Shown here: positions 1 through 7,277 of the stretch, piece after piece
Layout of the letters: the number at the start of each line of letters is the position of its first letter
How positions within the stretch are numbered: position 1 is the first letter of the stretch
The notes under the pieces: model-generated
Told to the model about the DNA's origin: nothing
The model's database searches: none
What the model saw: the letters and a program-made list of their open reading frames with translations, nothing else
Translations under genes and position numbers: made by a program
Assembly (NCBI GenBank): GCA_017549665.1
Contig: JAFYUD010000122.1
Coordinates: 1 to 10,903, forward strand
Origin: Clostridia bacterium
GTDB lineage: Bacteria; Bacillota_A; Clostridia; Oscillospirales; Acutalibacteraceae
Direction: 5' to 3'
Length of the DNA: 10,903 nt

Positions 1-1371
1 GCCGATGTTGTTGAACAGTGCGTAGATTGAGCTGATTTTTCTTACAAGCTTGTTCCACATTGTCTGGAAATAGCTTGTTTCTGTCTTGTGACCGCCCTGA
101 GCAGATGTCTTTGTGATTGTGAAGCTGTTGAAAGGCTCATCAGCACCAACCTCGTATGACTTTACAGTGATTGAATCTTCGTCACAGTCAAGGATGTTGT
201 ATGTTGCGTTTTCTGTGAGATAATCAAAGCCTACCTGCTTGTTGAGTCCTAATTCATCATCATCGCCTCTGGGACGAGTGATAGAACATGAAACCATGTA
301 GATTGTACCTGCGGGATCTCTCATGAGAGGATCGAGAAGCTCAATATTCCGGTTGCCGTAAAGTACGTTTGTAACTGTGTAATAATGGCTGTGACCGAGA
401 AGTACAAGGTCGATGCCGTATTCATCAGCGATGGGACCCCAGATCATTCTCAGAAGTCCGTTTTCACTTTCTCTGTGAGGGATTCTGCCACTGTAAAGGT
501 CGTGATGCATCATCATAACCTTCCACTTGACATCGGGATTTGCGCTGATTGCAGCTTCGATAAAATCAACGTGACCTTCAGCATTTGCGTTGTTTGAGTC
601 CATCATAAGGAAAAGGACATCACCCTTTACAAACCAGTAATTCTTACCGATATAGGATGTGATTGATGACTGTGTATCCTGATTGGGAAGATTTGTGAAT
701 GTTCTGTATTCAACACCCTTGCGGTCGTGATTGCCGATTGATGTTGCGAATGAAACAGTTTTGAAAAGGGGAGAAGCAGTAAGAGCTTTGTACTCAGCTT
801 CAAGACCTTCTGATGCCTGGTCACCTGCAGAAAGAATAACTGAAATATCAGAATTTTTGCTCAGTGCATCTTCGTATGTTTCACTGAAGAGATATGATGT
901 ATTGCTCAGATTGTCAGGATTTTCTTCACTGTTGTCTGAAATATGGATATCTGTTACATACATTGCAGAGAATGATGAAGCATCTGCTGTTGTGAAGCTG
1001 TAAACGTCAGAAATAAAGTCACCGCTTACGCACTGATAGTAATAAGTTGTGTCAGCTTTAAGACCTGAAACGGTTACCTTGTTTGCAAAGTCACCTTCTG
1101 AAGCTTTTACAGCTGTACCCTTGAAGGATACTGCATCAGCAAATGCTGTGTCTTCTGAAATGATAACCTCGGGTACGTTTTCAGTTTTTGTATACCATGA
1201 GAAATTGCGCTGTGATTCGTCGCTTCCGACAAACATGATGATACCTGCTTTTGCATCGTCAGTTGCCCATACATCAGCCCACTGAGCCTCACTCATTGCA
1301 AATGAGGGGACAGCCATTGTAACAAGCATGATAAATGCAAGAATGACAGTTAATGCTTTCTTGAAATTCAT
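1..1371 (-). CDS. Secreted purple-acid-phosphatase-like metallophosphoesterase (3' end beyond window)
   Basis: This is an open frame of 457 codons that runs off the left edge, so the C-terminus is missing. It begins with a signal peptide (residues 1-25, Lys-Lys then a hydrophobic core, cleavage near PSFA). Residues about 30-128 form a fibronectin-III-like beta domain ending in the typical LKADTTYYYQC, as in the N-terminal domain of purple acid phosphatases. From about 136 the calcineurin-like metallophosphoesterase motifs appear in order: DIH (D141, H143), GD (D184), GNHD (214-216), HH (289-290) and GHSH (H327, H329), so all expected dinuclear metal ligands are present. Expected activity is hydrolysis of phosphomonoesters or diesters outside the cell; the substrate cannot be told. 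The ATG is supported by AAAGGA eight bases upstream and a consensus promoter. Codons are rich in ATC, GAC, AAC and AAG, suggesting strong expression. Confidence 0.9.
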   Translation of the reverse strand, partial: MNFKKALTVILAFIMLVTMAVPSFAMSEAQWADVWATDDAKAGIIMFVGSDESQRNFSWYTKTENVPEVIISEDTAFADAVSFKGTAVKASEGDFANKVTVSGLKADTTYYYQCVSGDFISDVYSFTTADASSFSAMYVTDIHISDNSEENPDNLSNTSYLFSETYEDALSKNSDISVILSAGDQASEGLEAEYKALTASPLFKTVSFATSIGNHDRKGVEYRTFTNLPNQDTQSSITSYIGKNYWFVKGDVLFLMMDSNNANAEGHVDFIEAAISANPDVKWKVMMMHHDLYSGRIPHRESENGLLRMIWGPIADEYGIDLVLLGHSHYYTVTNVLYGNRNIELLDPLMRDPAGTIYMVSCSITRPRGDDDELGLNKQVGFDYLTENATYNILDCDEDSITVKSYEVGADEPFNSFTITKTSAQGGHKTETSYFQTMWNKLVRKISSIYALFNNIG

Positions 1372-1402
1372 AAAAACATTCCTTTCACTTGTTTATGGTA
1401 AA

Positions 1403-1431
1403 ATTATATCACGGCAGGAATTCAAAGTCAA
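1403..1431 (-). promoter_or_regulatory. Sigma-A promoter of the metallophosphoesterase gene
   Basis: On the minus strand TTGACT (1426-1431) is followed by a 17-base spacer and a perfect TATAAT (1403-1408). The predicted start lies about 25 bases before the ATG. It stands back to back with the promoter of the aldo/keto reductase. Confidence 0.8.
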
Positions 1432-1448
1432 TAAAACGAAAAAAGATA

Positions 1449-1477
1449 TTGCCTTTTACTGAAAAATAAAATATAAT
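1449..1477 (+). promoter_or_regulatory. Putative sigma-A promoter of the aldo/keto reductase unit
   Basis: TTGCCT (1449-1454), a 17-base spacer and TATAAT (1472-1477). The predicted transcription start near 1484 falls on the AGGAG ribosome site (1484-1488), giving an unusually short leader of about 13 bases. Either the leader really is that short or the true promoter lies slightly upstream. Confidence 0.5.
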
Positions 1478-1496
1478 TGAGACAGGAGATGATAAA

Positions 1497-2615
1497 ATGA
1501 GCTATCTTGGAAATGAAATCAAAAAACTCGGTTTCGGTCTTATGCGTCTGCCTATGAACGGGAATGAAATCGACATTGAGCAGACAAAAGCAATGGTTGA
1601 CGAGTTTATGTCAAAGGGCTTTACATATTTTGATACAGCATACGTTTACGGTGAGGACGGAGCCAGTGAAAAGGCAGCAAAGGCTGCCGTCGTTGACAGA
1701 TATCCCCGTGAGGCTTTTCAGCTTGCGTCAAAGCTTCCGATATGGTGCTGCGATACTGCAGAGGATATGCAGAAGGTCTTTGATACCTCTCTTGAGCGTA
1801 CGGGTGCAGGCTATTTTGACTTTTATCTTCAGCACGCTCTTGATAAGGAAAAGGTGAAAAAACTCGATAAATTCGGCGCATGGGATTTTGTAGCAGGACT
1901 CAGGGAAAAAGGACTTGTGAAGCACATGGGATTTTCATTCCATGACTCGGCAGATGTTCTTGATGAAATTCTCACTGCACATCCTGAGCAGGAGTTTGTT
2001 CAGCTTCAGATAAATTACAATGACTGGGAAAGTGACAGCGTTCAGGCAAGAAAATGCTATGAGGTCGCAAGAAAGCACGGAAAGCCGATTATTATCATGG
2101 AGCCTGTCCGTGGCGGCTCGCTTGCAGTGCTTACACCTGAAATTCAGGAGCTTTTCAGATCAGTTCATCCCGATAAGAGTATTGCTTCCTGGGCAATCCG
2201 TTATGCCGCATCACTTGAAGGTGTTATAACAGTGCTCAGCGGTATGTCAGACTTTGATCAGATGCGTGACAATCTTGAGTCAACTGCAGAAGCTGTTGTT
2301 CTTACAGACGAAGAAAAGGCAACGATTGAAAAAGCGGCGGAAATGCTCCGTAATACACCCACAATTCCCTGTACAGGCTGTAAATACTGTATTGAGAATT
2401 GTCCTGCAAATATCAATATTCCGGAGATTTTCAAGATTCAGAATCAGTATTCTGTTTACGGAAATCTCGATGCAACGAAAAACAGATATCAGGACAGAAC
2501 AAAGGACTCAGGTAAAGCAAGTGATTGTGTTGCCTGCGGTCAGTGTGAAAGCGTCTGTCCTCAGCACATTGAAATAATTGATCTGCTGAAAAAATCGGCA
2601 GAAATATTTGAATAA
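1497..2615 (+). CDS. Aldo/keto reductase with C-terminal 2x[4Fe-4S] ferredoxin domain
   Basis: The protein has 372 residues. Residues 1-270 form an aldo/keto reductase TIM barrel with the family's catalytic tetrad: D46 and Y51 in the FDTAYVYG motif, K79 in ASKLP and H113 in YLQH. The C-terminal part is a bacterial ferredoxin-type domain with two CxxCxxCxxxC clusters, at C292/295/298/302 and C344/347/350/354, the second followed by Pro as usual. The fusion is a known architecture in anaerobes, often annotated as a predicted oxidoreductase of the aldo/keto reductase family. The iron-sulfur clusters suggest electron exchange with ferredoxin in addition to, or instead of, NADPH; the substrate is unknown. 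The protein is probably cytoplasmic, with no signal or membrane segment. AGGAG at 1484-1488, eight bases before the ATG, fixes the start. The next gene begins 19 bases after the stop codon. Confidence 0.92.
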   Translation: MSYLGNEIKKLGFGLMRLPMNGNEIDIEQTKAMVDEFMSKGFTYFDTAYVYGEDGASEKAAKAAVVDRYPREAFQLASKLPIWCCDTAEDMQKVFDTSLERTGAGYFDFYLQHALDKEKVKKLDKFGAWDFVAGLREKGLVKHMGFSFHDSADVLDEILTAHPEQEFVQLQINYNDWESDSVQARKCYEVARKHGKPIIIMEPVRGGSLAVLTPEIQELFRSVHPDKSIASWAIRYAASLEGVITVLSGMSDFDQMRDNLESTAEAVVLTDEEKATIEKAAEMLRNTPTIPCTGCKYCIENCPANINIPEIFKIQNQYSVYGNLDATKNRYQDRTKDSGKASDCVACGQCESVCPQHIEIIDLLKKSAEIFE

Positions 2616-2619
2616 AACC

Positions 2620-2626
2620 AAGGAGG
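2620..2626 (+). promoter_or_regulatory. Ribosome binding site that decides the start at 2635
   Basis: AAGGAGG lies eight bases before ATG 2635. A longer reading from TTG at 2608 would overlap the previous gene and place this site inside the coding region, so ATG 2635 is preferred. Confidence 0.85.
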
Positions 2627-2634
2627 AACTTATT

Positions 2635-3171
2635 ATGACTTGTCCTAATTGTTCAACTGAATTTGAAAACGATATGCTCTACTGCCCCAATTGCGGTACT
2701 GCAGTAAGCAGCATGAATGCACAGCAGAGTAACGATGCTCAGAATAATTCACAGCAGAATTATTATTCTCAGCAGGGGTACACTCAGCAGAATTATACTC
2801 AGCAGAACTATTCTCAGCAGAATCAGTATCCCAATACAAATTACAACACGGGATACAATAATACATACTCTTCACAGACATATCAGCCGGCGCCTCAGCC
2901 TGCACCCACAGTGAAGCAGTACGTAGGCTGGATGCTTCTCGGTTCACTTCTCGGCCCTGTAAGTATCATACTTTCAATTATTTTTGCCTGTTCATCAGAT
3001 AATAAGCCCAGAGCAGATTTCTTCAAGGCACATCTGATTCTTATGGCAATTACAGCTGTAATTACGTTTGTTGTGATGATTGCGATGATGGTATTCAGCT
3101 TTTCGATAAGTGATTTTGTGTTTGACTCAGCAATGTCAACCGATTTCATGAATATAATTTCATTGTTATAA
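2635..3171 (+). CDS. Zinc-ribbon membrane protein with Q/N/Y-rich linker
   Basis: The protein has 178 residues. It opens with a zinc ribbon, CPNC (C3, C6) and CPNCG (C17, C20), which probably binds one zinc. Residues about 28-95 are low complexity, rich in Gln, Asn, Tyr and later Pro, and include four copies of the pentamer Y-S/T-Q-Q-N/G (44-63). Two hydrophobic segments follow, about 97-118 and 133-157, joined by a short polar stretch with Lys and Arg, so the ribbon and linker probably face the cytoplasm. Such zinc-ribbon plus membrane-anchor proteins are common in Firmicutes and mostly uncharacterised; no enzymatic motif is visible. It follows the aldo/keto reductase by 19 bases and shares its terminator, so the two are likely co-transcribed, but no functional link is evident. 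Confidence 0.88.
   Translation: MTCPNCSTEFENDMLYCPNCGTAVSSMNAQQSNDAQNNSQQNYYSQQGYTQQNYTQQNYSQQNQYPNTNYNTGYNNTYSSQTYQPAPQPAPTVKQYVGWMLLGSLLGPVSIILSIIFACSSDNKPRADFFKAHLILMAITAVITFVVMIAMMVFSFSISDFVFDSAMSTDFMNIISLL
2764..2823 (+). repeat. Four tandem 15-base repeats in coding sequence
   Basis: Four in-frame copies of a unit like TAT-ACT-CAG-CAG-AAT encode Y-S/T-Q-Q-N/G (residues 44-63), with further degenerate QQN copies just upstream. Gln is encoded almost only by CAG here, so the tract could gain or lose units by slippage without a frameshift. Confidence 0.85.
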
Positions 3172-3176
3172 TAAAG

Positions 3177-3202
3177 AAACCGCCTTTGCAGGCGGTTTTT
3201 TT
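3177..3202. terminator. Bidirectional intrinsic terminator between convergent units
   Basis: Stem AAACCGCC (3177-3184) pairs with GGCGGTTT (3191-3198) around a TTTGCA loop. On the plus strand seven Ts (3196-3202) run out of the stem, ending the aldo/keto reductase unit. On the minus strand the same hairpin is followed by TTTCTTTATT, a weaker tract, directly after the hydF stop codon. It serves both converging units. Confidence 0.9.
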
Positions 3203-3203
3203 G

Positions 3204-4406
3204 TCATTTCAATAGCTTTGCGGCATCGGGGAAAAGTTGTATGCTTCGTTTTAAGATACCGTTCATGTGTGCAATTGCCGTGCCGTAATTCGTGATAGGA
3301 ATATTATTGTCAAGCGTCTGCTTGATTCTGTATTTCATTTCTCTTTCATTGAGCATACATCCGCCGCAGTGGATTACGAGTGCGTATTTGCTCAGCTCTT
3401 CGGGAAATTGAGTGCCGCTTGTGAACTCGAATGAAATATCCTTGCCTGTGTGCTTCTTTATCATTGCCGGAAGCTTCTGTGTGCCTATGTCACCGCACTG
3501 TCTGTGGTGAGTGCAGCCTTCTGAAATAAGCACGGTGTCACCGTCTCTGAGCTTATCAAGTGCAGCTGCACCTGACACGGCAGATATCAGGTCACCCTTG
3601 TAACGTGCAAAAAGTATTGAAAAGGATGTAAGCAGAATATCGTCAGGCGTGTCTTTTGCAACCTTTGCAAATGCCTGAGAATCAGTGATTACGATTTTCG
3701 GTTTTCTTCCCAGTGAACGAAGTGTTGAGGGAAGCTCGTTATCCCTTGTTACAACAGCAACAGCACCTGCGTCAAGGATATCACGGATTGTCTGCTGCTG
3801 AGGAAGAATAAGCCTTCCTTTTGGGGCAGCTTTGTCGATGGGGACAACAAGCACAATCAGATCATCCGGCTCAATAAGGTCACTGACGATCTTTTTGTTG
3901 TTTTCTTCCTGTTTTGCAAGGCTTGCAATCATTTCCTTAAGCTCATTGATATTCATTTTATCCTTTGCGCTGACATGAATTGTGTTTTTGTCAGCTTCGG
4001 GGATAACGTCAAGTAAATCTGCCTTGTTCCGTGCAATGATGTACGGGATTTTTTTATCATTGAAAAGTGTGACAAGCTCTTGCTCTGAAGCAGAAAGACC
4101 GTTTGCGGCTTCTGTTACAAGCACTGCAATATCAGTCATGTTCAGAATCTGACGTGCCTTTTTTACACGCATTTCACCAAGCTCACCAACGTCGTCAATG
4201 CCCGGTGTGTCAATGATAACCACGGGGCCGAGGGGGAGAAGCTCCATTGCTTTTTTTACGGGGTCTGTTGTTGTACCCTTCACATCAGAAACGAGTGAAA
4301 GCTCCTGTCCCGTAACAGCATTGACGATACTCGATTTTCCTGCGTTTCTCAGACCGAAAAAGCCGATGTGTACTCTCTCTGCGGAAACAGTTTCGTTAAG
4401 TCCCAT
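3204..4406 (-). CDS. hydF: [FeFe]-hydrogenase H-cluster maturation GTPase HydF
   Basis: The protein has 400 residues, the usual size for the family. The N-terminal GTPase domain shows the P-loop GLRNAGKS (18-25), DTPG (66-69), NKAD (127-130) and SAK (146-148). A middle dimerisation region follows, and the C-terminal cluster domain has the diagnostic C-x-H (C298, H300), then 45 residues, then HCGGC (H346, C347, C350), which ligates the [4Fe-4S] cluster. HydF is the scaffold that accepts the 2Fe precursor made by HydE and HydG and delivers it to apo-hydrogenase in the cytoplasm. Its own GGAGG site lies in the 11-base gap after hydG. It is the last gene of the operon and ends right at the bidirectional terminator. 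All key residues are intact. Confidence 0.97.
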   Translation of the reverse strand: MGLNETVSAERVHIGFFGLRNAGKSSIVNAVTGQELSLVSDVKGTTTDPVKKAMELLPLGPVVIIDTPGIDDVGELGEMRVKKARQILNMTDIAVLVTEAANGLSASEQELVTLFNDKKIPYIIARNKADLLDVIPEADKNTIHVSAKDKMNINELKEMIASLAKQEENNKKIVSDLIEPDDLIVLVVPIDKAAPKGRLILPQQQTIRDILDAGAVAVVTRDNELPSTLRSLGRKPKIVITDSQAFAKVAKDTPDDILLTSFSILFARYKGDLISAVSGAAALDKLRDGDTVLISEGCTHHRQCGDIGTQKLPAMIKKHTGKDISFEFTSGTQFPEELSKYALVIHCGGCMLNEREMKYRIKQTLDNNIPITNYGTAIAHMNGILKRSIQLFPDAAKLLK

Positions 4407-4417
4407 AAAAGTCCTCC

Positions 4418-5866
4418 TCAGAAACGGAAATCTCTTCTGTTTGAATTCTTTATGTTTTCAATATTGTCTTTTGCAATCTGCTTTACTTTTTCAGTGGGAA
4501 TTTTTTCAAGTTCCTTTTCAATAAGCTCAAAGCCGATTTTTTTTGTCTCTTCCGATGCGTAGTCAATAAGATACTCTGTGAGAGTCATCAGTGCATTTGG
4601 GTGACAGCAGTTGAGAATCTGACCGTTTTTGCAAAGAGCCATGAAACGGTCACCGGTTCTGCCTTCACGATAGCATGCTGTACAAAAAGAAGGAATATGA
4701 CCGTTTTCCATAAGCCATTTTACAACTTCATCAAGAGTTCTCTGATCTGAAACATCAAACTGTTCTGAGTCGTGGGGTCTTTCTTCTTCTGTGTAACCGC
4801 CTACTGAAGTTCTTGAAGCACCGCTTATCTGTGAAATACCCATATTCAGTGCCTTGCCTCTGACTTCTTCAGATTCTCTTGTTGAGATGATCATTCCTGT
4901 GTAAGGCACTGCAAGACGGATACAGGCAATAATTTTGCCGAACATCTCGTCTGAAATTGAATTGTCAAAAACATCGGGGTCGATGTCGTCTGCACGCTTG
5001 ATTCTCGGTACACTGATTGTGTGAGGTCCTACTCCGTGTACAGCCTCAAGATGCTCTGCGTGCATAAGAAGACCTGCAAATTCATATCTGTAAAGCTCAA
5101 GACCGAAAAGTACACCAAGACCTACGTCGTCAATACCGCCTTCCATAGCTCTGTCCATAGCTTCTGTATGATAATCATAATCATGCTTGGGGCCTGTGGG
5201 ATGAAGCTTGAGATAGCTTTCCTTGTGGTATGTTTCCTGGAAGAGAATGTATGTACCGATACCTGCATCCTTGAGCTTACGGTAATTTTCAACTGTTGTT
5301 GCCGCAATATTTACGTTTACTCGTCTGATAGCACCGTTTTTATGGTTGATGCTGTAGATTGTCTTTATACATTCAAGTATGTATTCAATGGGATTGTGTA
5401 CAGGGTCTTCACCTGCTTCAATGGCAAGACGCTTGTGCCCCATATCCTGAAGTGCAATAACCTCTGCCTTTACTTCTTCCTGTGTCAGCTTTTTACGTGC
5501 AATATGCTTGTTTTTAAGATGATAAGGACAGTAGACACAGCCGTTGACACAGTAGTTTGAAAGGTAAAGAGGCGCAAACATAACTATACGGTTGCCGTAA
5601 AATGCAAGCTTGATTTCCTCTGCGATTCTGTAGATTTCCTCAACCTTTTCGGGAATGTCACAGGCAAGAAGCACAGATGCTTCCCTGTGAGTAAGTCCCT
5701 GACATACACAGCCTGTTTCTGTCTTCTTCGGACGAGCCTTTTCAAGAATAGCATCAATAAGCTCAATATTATTCTTGTTTGCATCTGCATATTCGAGAGT
5801 TGCTCTGATTTCGCCGTCATTTATGAATTCTTCTGCTTTGAGTGATTTAGGATTGTAAATTGCCAT
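4418..5866 (-). CDS. hydG: [FeFe]-hydrogenase H-cluster radical SAM maturase HydG (tyrosine lyase)
   Basis: The protein has 482 residues. HydG cleaves tyrosine to p-cresol and dehydroglycine, which yields the CO and cyanide ligands carried away on an Fe(CO)2CN-cysteine synthon. The radical SAM cluster motif is C106-x3-C110-x2-C113 in NYCVNGCVYC. The C-terminal auxiliary cluster motif CX2CX22C is present as C395, C398 and C421, in the context SFCTACYREGRTGDR. Both clusters are therefore complete. ATG 5866 lies six bases after the hydE stop, and its AAAGGA site overlaps the last hydE codons, so translation is closely linked. The neighbours hydE and hydF act in the same pathway, and the length and domain order are normal for the family. 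Confidence 0.97.
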   Translation of the reverse strand: MAIYNPKSLKAEEFINDGEIRATLEYADANKNNIELIDAILEKARPKKTETGCVCQGLTHREASVLLACDIPEKVEEIYRIAEEIKLAFYGNRIVMFAPLYLSNYCVNGCVYCPYHLKNKHIARKKLTQEEVKAEVIALQDMGHKRLAIEAGEDPVHNPIEYILECIKTIYSINHKNGAIRRVNVNIAATTVENYRKLKDAGIGTYILFQETYHKESYLKLHPTGPKHDYDYHTEAMDRAMEGGIDDVGLGVLFGLELYRYEFAGLLMHAEHLEAVHGVGPHTISVPRIKRADDIDPDVFDNSISDEMFGKIIACIRLAVPYTGMIISTRESEEVRGKALNMGISQISGASRTSVGGYTEEERPHDSEQFDVSDQRTLDEVVKWLMENGHIPSFCTACYREGRTGDRFMALCKNGQILNCCHPNALMTLTEYLIDYASEETKKIGFELIEKELEKIPTEKVKQIAKDNIENIKNSNRRDFRF

Positions 5867-5872
5867 GATGTA

Positions 5873-6925
5873 TTATCCTTTCTTTATATCTCCACGGTCG
5901 GATATGATTTCGTATCCGATTGATTGTATTTTTTTTCTGAGTGAATCAACAGCTTCTGCCGCTTCATCACCGAAGCTTTTTTTGTTGTTGTAAAGCTCAT
6001 ATTTCTTTCTCACCGATGAAGGGGAGAGATTGGGCATTATTACATTCGCACCGGAAAGAATACCTCTTTCGTGTCCGTCATCGAGTAATGTGCCAAGAGC
6101 TGTTGTTGACGGTAATAATATATTCGGCTTTATAAGTCTGATGATTGATAAAAGATAACAGGTAAGCTCTGCACTTCCTGCGTTGTGCTGACTGAAGGGT
6201 GTTGCGTCATGGGGGATAAACGGTCCGATGCCGCACATGTCAGGACTGAATTCTTCGATGAATTTAAGGTCTGCCGCAATGTGTCTTTCCGTCTGGAAAG
6301 GAGAGCCGACCATAAATCCGCAGCCTGTCTGGAATCCTGTTGATTTCAGATTTCTGAGACATTCCATCCGTTTGTCAAAAGACATTTCTGACGGGTGAAG
6401 TTTTTCGTAATGCTCCTTGTCGGCAGTTTCGTGCCTTAACAGATATCTGTCCGCACCGGCATTGTACAGCTTCTTATAACTGTCACAGCTTCTTTCTCCT
6501 AATGACAGCGTAACTGCACAATCGGGGAATTCAGCTTTGATTTTTTTTACGACACTGCACATGAAATCATCACTGAAATGTGAATCCTCACCGCCTTGCA
6601 TTACGAATGTCCTGAAGCCGAGTGCATAACCTTCACGGCAGCATTCAAGGATTTCATCCTCAGTAAGTCTGTATCTGCTGCAGTCCTTGTTGCTTCGTCT
6701 GATTCCGCAGTAAAGACAGTCATTCCTGCAGAAATTACTCACTTCAATAAGACCACGAATAAAGACTGATTTGCCGTAGATTTTTTCTCGGACACTTCTT
6801 GCTTTTTCTGCAAGAATACGTACTGCTTCTTCATTACGGTGAGTTATCAGATATTCATATTCTTCAATACTCAGTGTGTGCTGAGCTTCAAGCTTTTCAA
6901 TAAGCTGTATTAATTTATCATTCAT
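5873..6925 (-). CDS. hydE: [FeFe]-hydrogenase H-cluster radical SAM maturase HydE
   Basis: The protein has 350 residues and is a radical SAM barrel related to biotin synthase. The cluster motif is C66-x3-C70-x2-C73 in NFCRNDCLYC, followed by GIRRSN. The MQGGEDS stretch (109-115) is typical of this group. HydE works on the HydG iron synthon and prepares it for assembly of the bridged 2Fe unit on HydF. The last cysteine is C256, so the optional C-terminal CX7CX2C second cluster known from some homologues is absent; that cluster is not needed for activity in the homologues studied. The start overlaps the stop of the upstream regulator gene by eight bases, and I see no Shine-Dalgarno sequence in front of it, so translation probably depends on coupling. 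Confidence 0.95.
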   Translation of the reverse strand: MNDKLIQLIEKLEAQHTLSIEEYEYLITHRNEEAVRILAEKARSVREKIYGKSVFIRGLIEVSNFCRNDCLYCGIRRSNKDCSRYRLTEDEILECCREGYALGFRTFVMQGGEDSHFSDDFMCSVVKKIKAEFPDCAVTLSLGERSCDSYKKLYNAGADRYLLRHETADKEHYEKLHPSEMSFDKRMECLRNLKSTGFQTGCGFMVGSPFQTERHIAADLKFIEEFSPDMCGIGPFIPHDATPFSQHNAGSAELTCYLLSIIRLIKPNILLPSTTALGTLLDDGHERGILSGANVIMPNLSPSSVRKKYELYNNKKSFGDEAAEAVDSLRKKIQSIGYEIISDRGDIKKG

Positions 6926-7187
6926 TGGTTATCACATTTGAGTATGCAGTTTTTACGCTGATACCCGGAATCTTTCCTATTTTTCCCGATAAAGCCGAAA
7001 TAACATCCTGAGGTGCATCAAGTGCTATACTTACTATGCTGATATTTTTCTCACGGTAAGGGACACCCATTCTTCCGATGATAAAATTACCGTATTCGTG
7101 AAGAACAGCATTCAGACTTTCTGTGGAATCAGTGTTTTCTACTATTATTCCCATCACAGCAACACGGGTATTCTTGTTGTCAGCCAT
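6918..7187 (-). CDS. TM1266-type putative iron-only hydrogenase system regulator
   Basis: The protein has 89 residues. It fits the small alpha/beta family typified by Thermotoga maritima TM1266, annotated as a putative iron-only hydrogenase system regulator with a ferredoxin-like, NikR C-terminal-like fold. Visible features are the opening RVAVMGIIVEN, then NFIIGRMGVPY (34-44), a strand rich in Ile and Val (49-55), and the closing LSGKIGKIPGISVK (66-79). No DNA-binding domain is visible, so any regulatory role would need a partner or be indirect; the family's function is not settled. It heads the hyd operon and its TGA overlaps the hydE start. ATG 7187 is chosen because GGAGG lies five bases upstream; an in-frame TTG at 7199 would swallow that site. 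Confidence 0.9.
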   Translation of the reverse strand: MADNKNTRVAVMGIIVENTDSTESLNAVLHEYGNFIIGRMGVPYREKNISIVSIALDAPQDVISALSGKIGKIPGISVKTAYSNVITNE

Positions 7188-7192
7188 AATAT

Positions 7193-7197
7193 CCTCC
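7193..7197 (-). promoter_or_regulatory. Ribosome binding site of the hyd operon, abutting the attenuator
   Basis: GGAGG on the minus strand, five bases before ATG 7187. It starts directly after the U-tract of the leader hairpin, so only transcripts that read through carry it. Confidence 0.85.
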
Positions 7198-7238
7198 AAA
7201 AAAATGTGCCTTTCCGCAAAAGAGCGCAGAAAGGCACA
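7198..7238 (-). terminator. Leader attenuator hairpin of the hyd operon
   Basis: On the minus strand TGTGCCTTTC (7238-7229) pairs perfectly over 10 bp with GAAAGGCACA (7214-7205). A further 3-bp GCG/CGC pairing and a 6-base loop sit inside, next to a 2-base bulge, and the hairpin is followed at once by seven Ts (7204-7198). This is a textbook intrinsic terminator for the minus strand; the plus strand has no T-tract after it. No gene lies upstream on this strand within the intergenic region, so it must act on the hyd leader transcript itself. Confidence 0.85.
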
Positions 7239-7277
7239 GTGATATAATACGAAATTATTATAAATCTGCAGCCTTTC
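7229..7277 (-). promoter_or_regulatory. Candidate antiterminator of the hyd leader
   Basis: Leader segment GAAAGGC (7277-7271, minus) is an exact complement of GCCTTTC (7235-7229), the main part of the terminator's 5' arm. Pairing continues as CAG (7268-7266) with CTG (7239-7237) and is capped by a perfect 7-bp hairpin, TATAATA (7262-7256) with TATTATA (7249-7243), around a 6-base loop. The extended structure and the terminator exclude each other. This is inferred from sequence only; the ligand or factor that would switch it is unknown. Confidence 0.55.

Noticed and set aside
1107..1292. Small minus-strand and plus-strand frames inside 385-1300
   Set aside because: They are shadows of the metallophosphoesterase, whose reading frame is open across the whole interval with all metal-ligand motifs.
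2764..2823. Short CRISPR-like direct repeats
   Set aside because: The units are contiguous, in frame and without spacers; they are coding low-complexity sequence.
5021..5560. 179-codon open frame on the plus strand
   Set aside because: It lies wholly antisense to hydG, whose cluster motifs and length are intact, has no ribosome site, and translates to a composition typical of a shadow frame.
7188..7199. TTG start at 7199 for the TM1266-type gene
   Set aside because: The four added codons are the ribosome site itself; ATG 7187 has ideal spacing.
7198..7238. Leader hairpin read as the 3' terminator of an upstream gene
   Set aside because: The upstream minus-strand sequence holds no coding frame and the next gene there runs the other way, so the hairpin belongs to the hyd leader.
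7257..7262. TATAAT on the minus strand as a second -10 box for the hyd operon
   Set aside because: No acceptable -35 hexamer lies 16-18 bases upstream, and the bases are better explained as one arm of the AT hairpin at 7243-7262.
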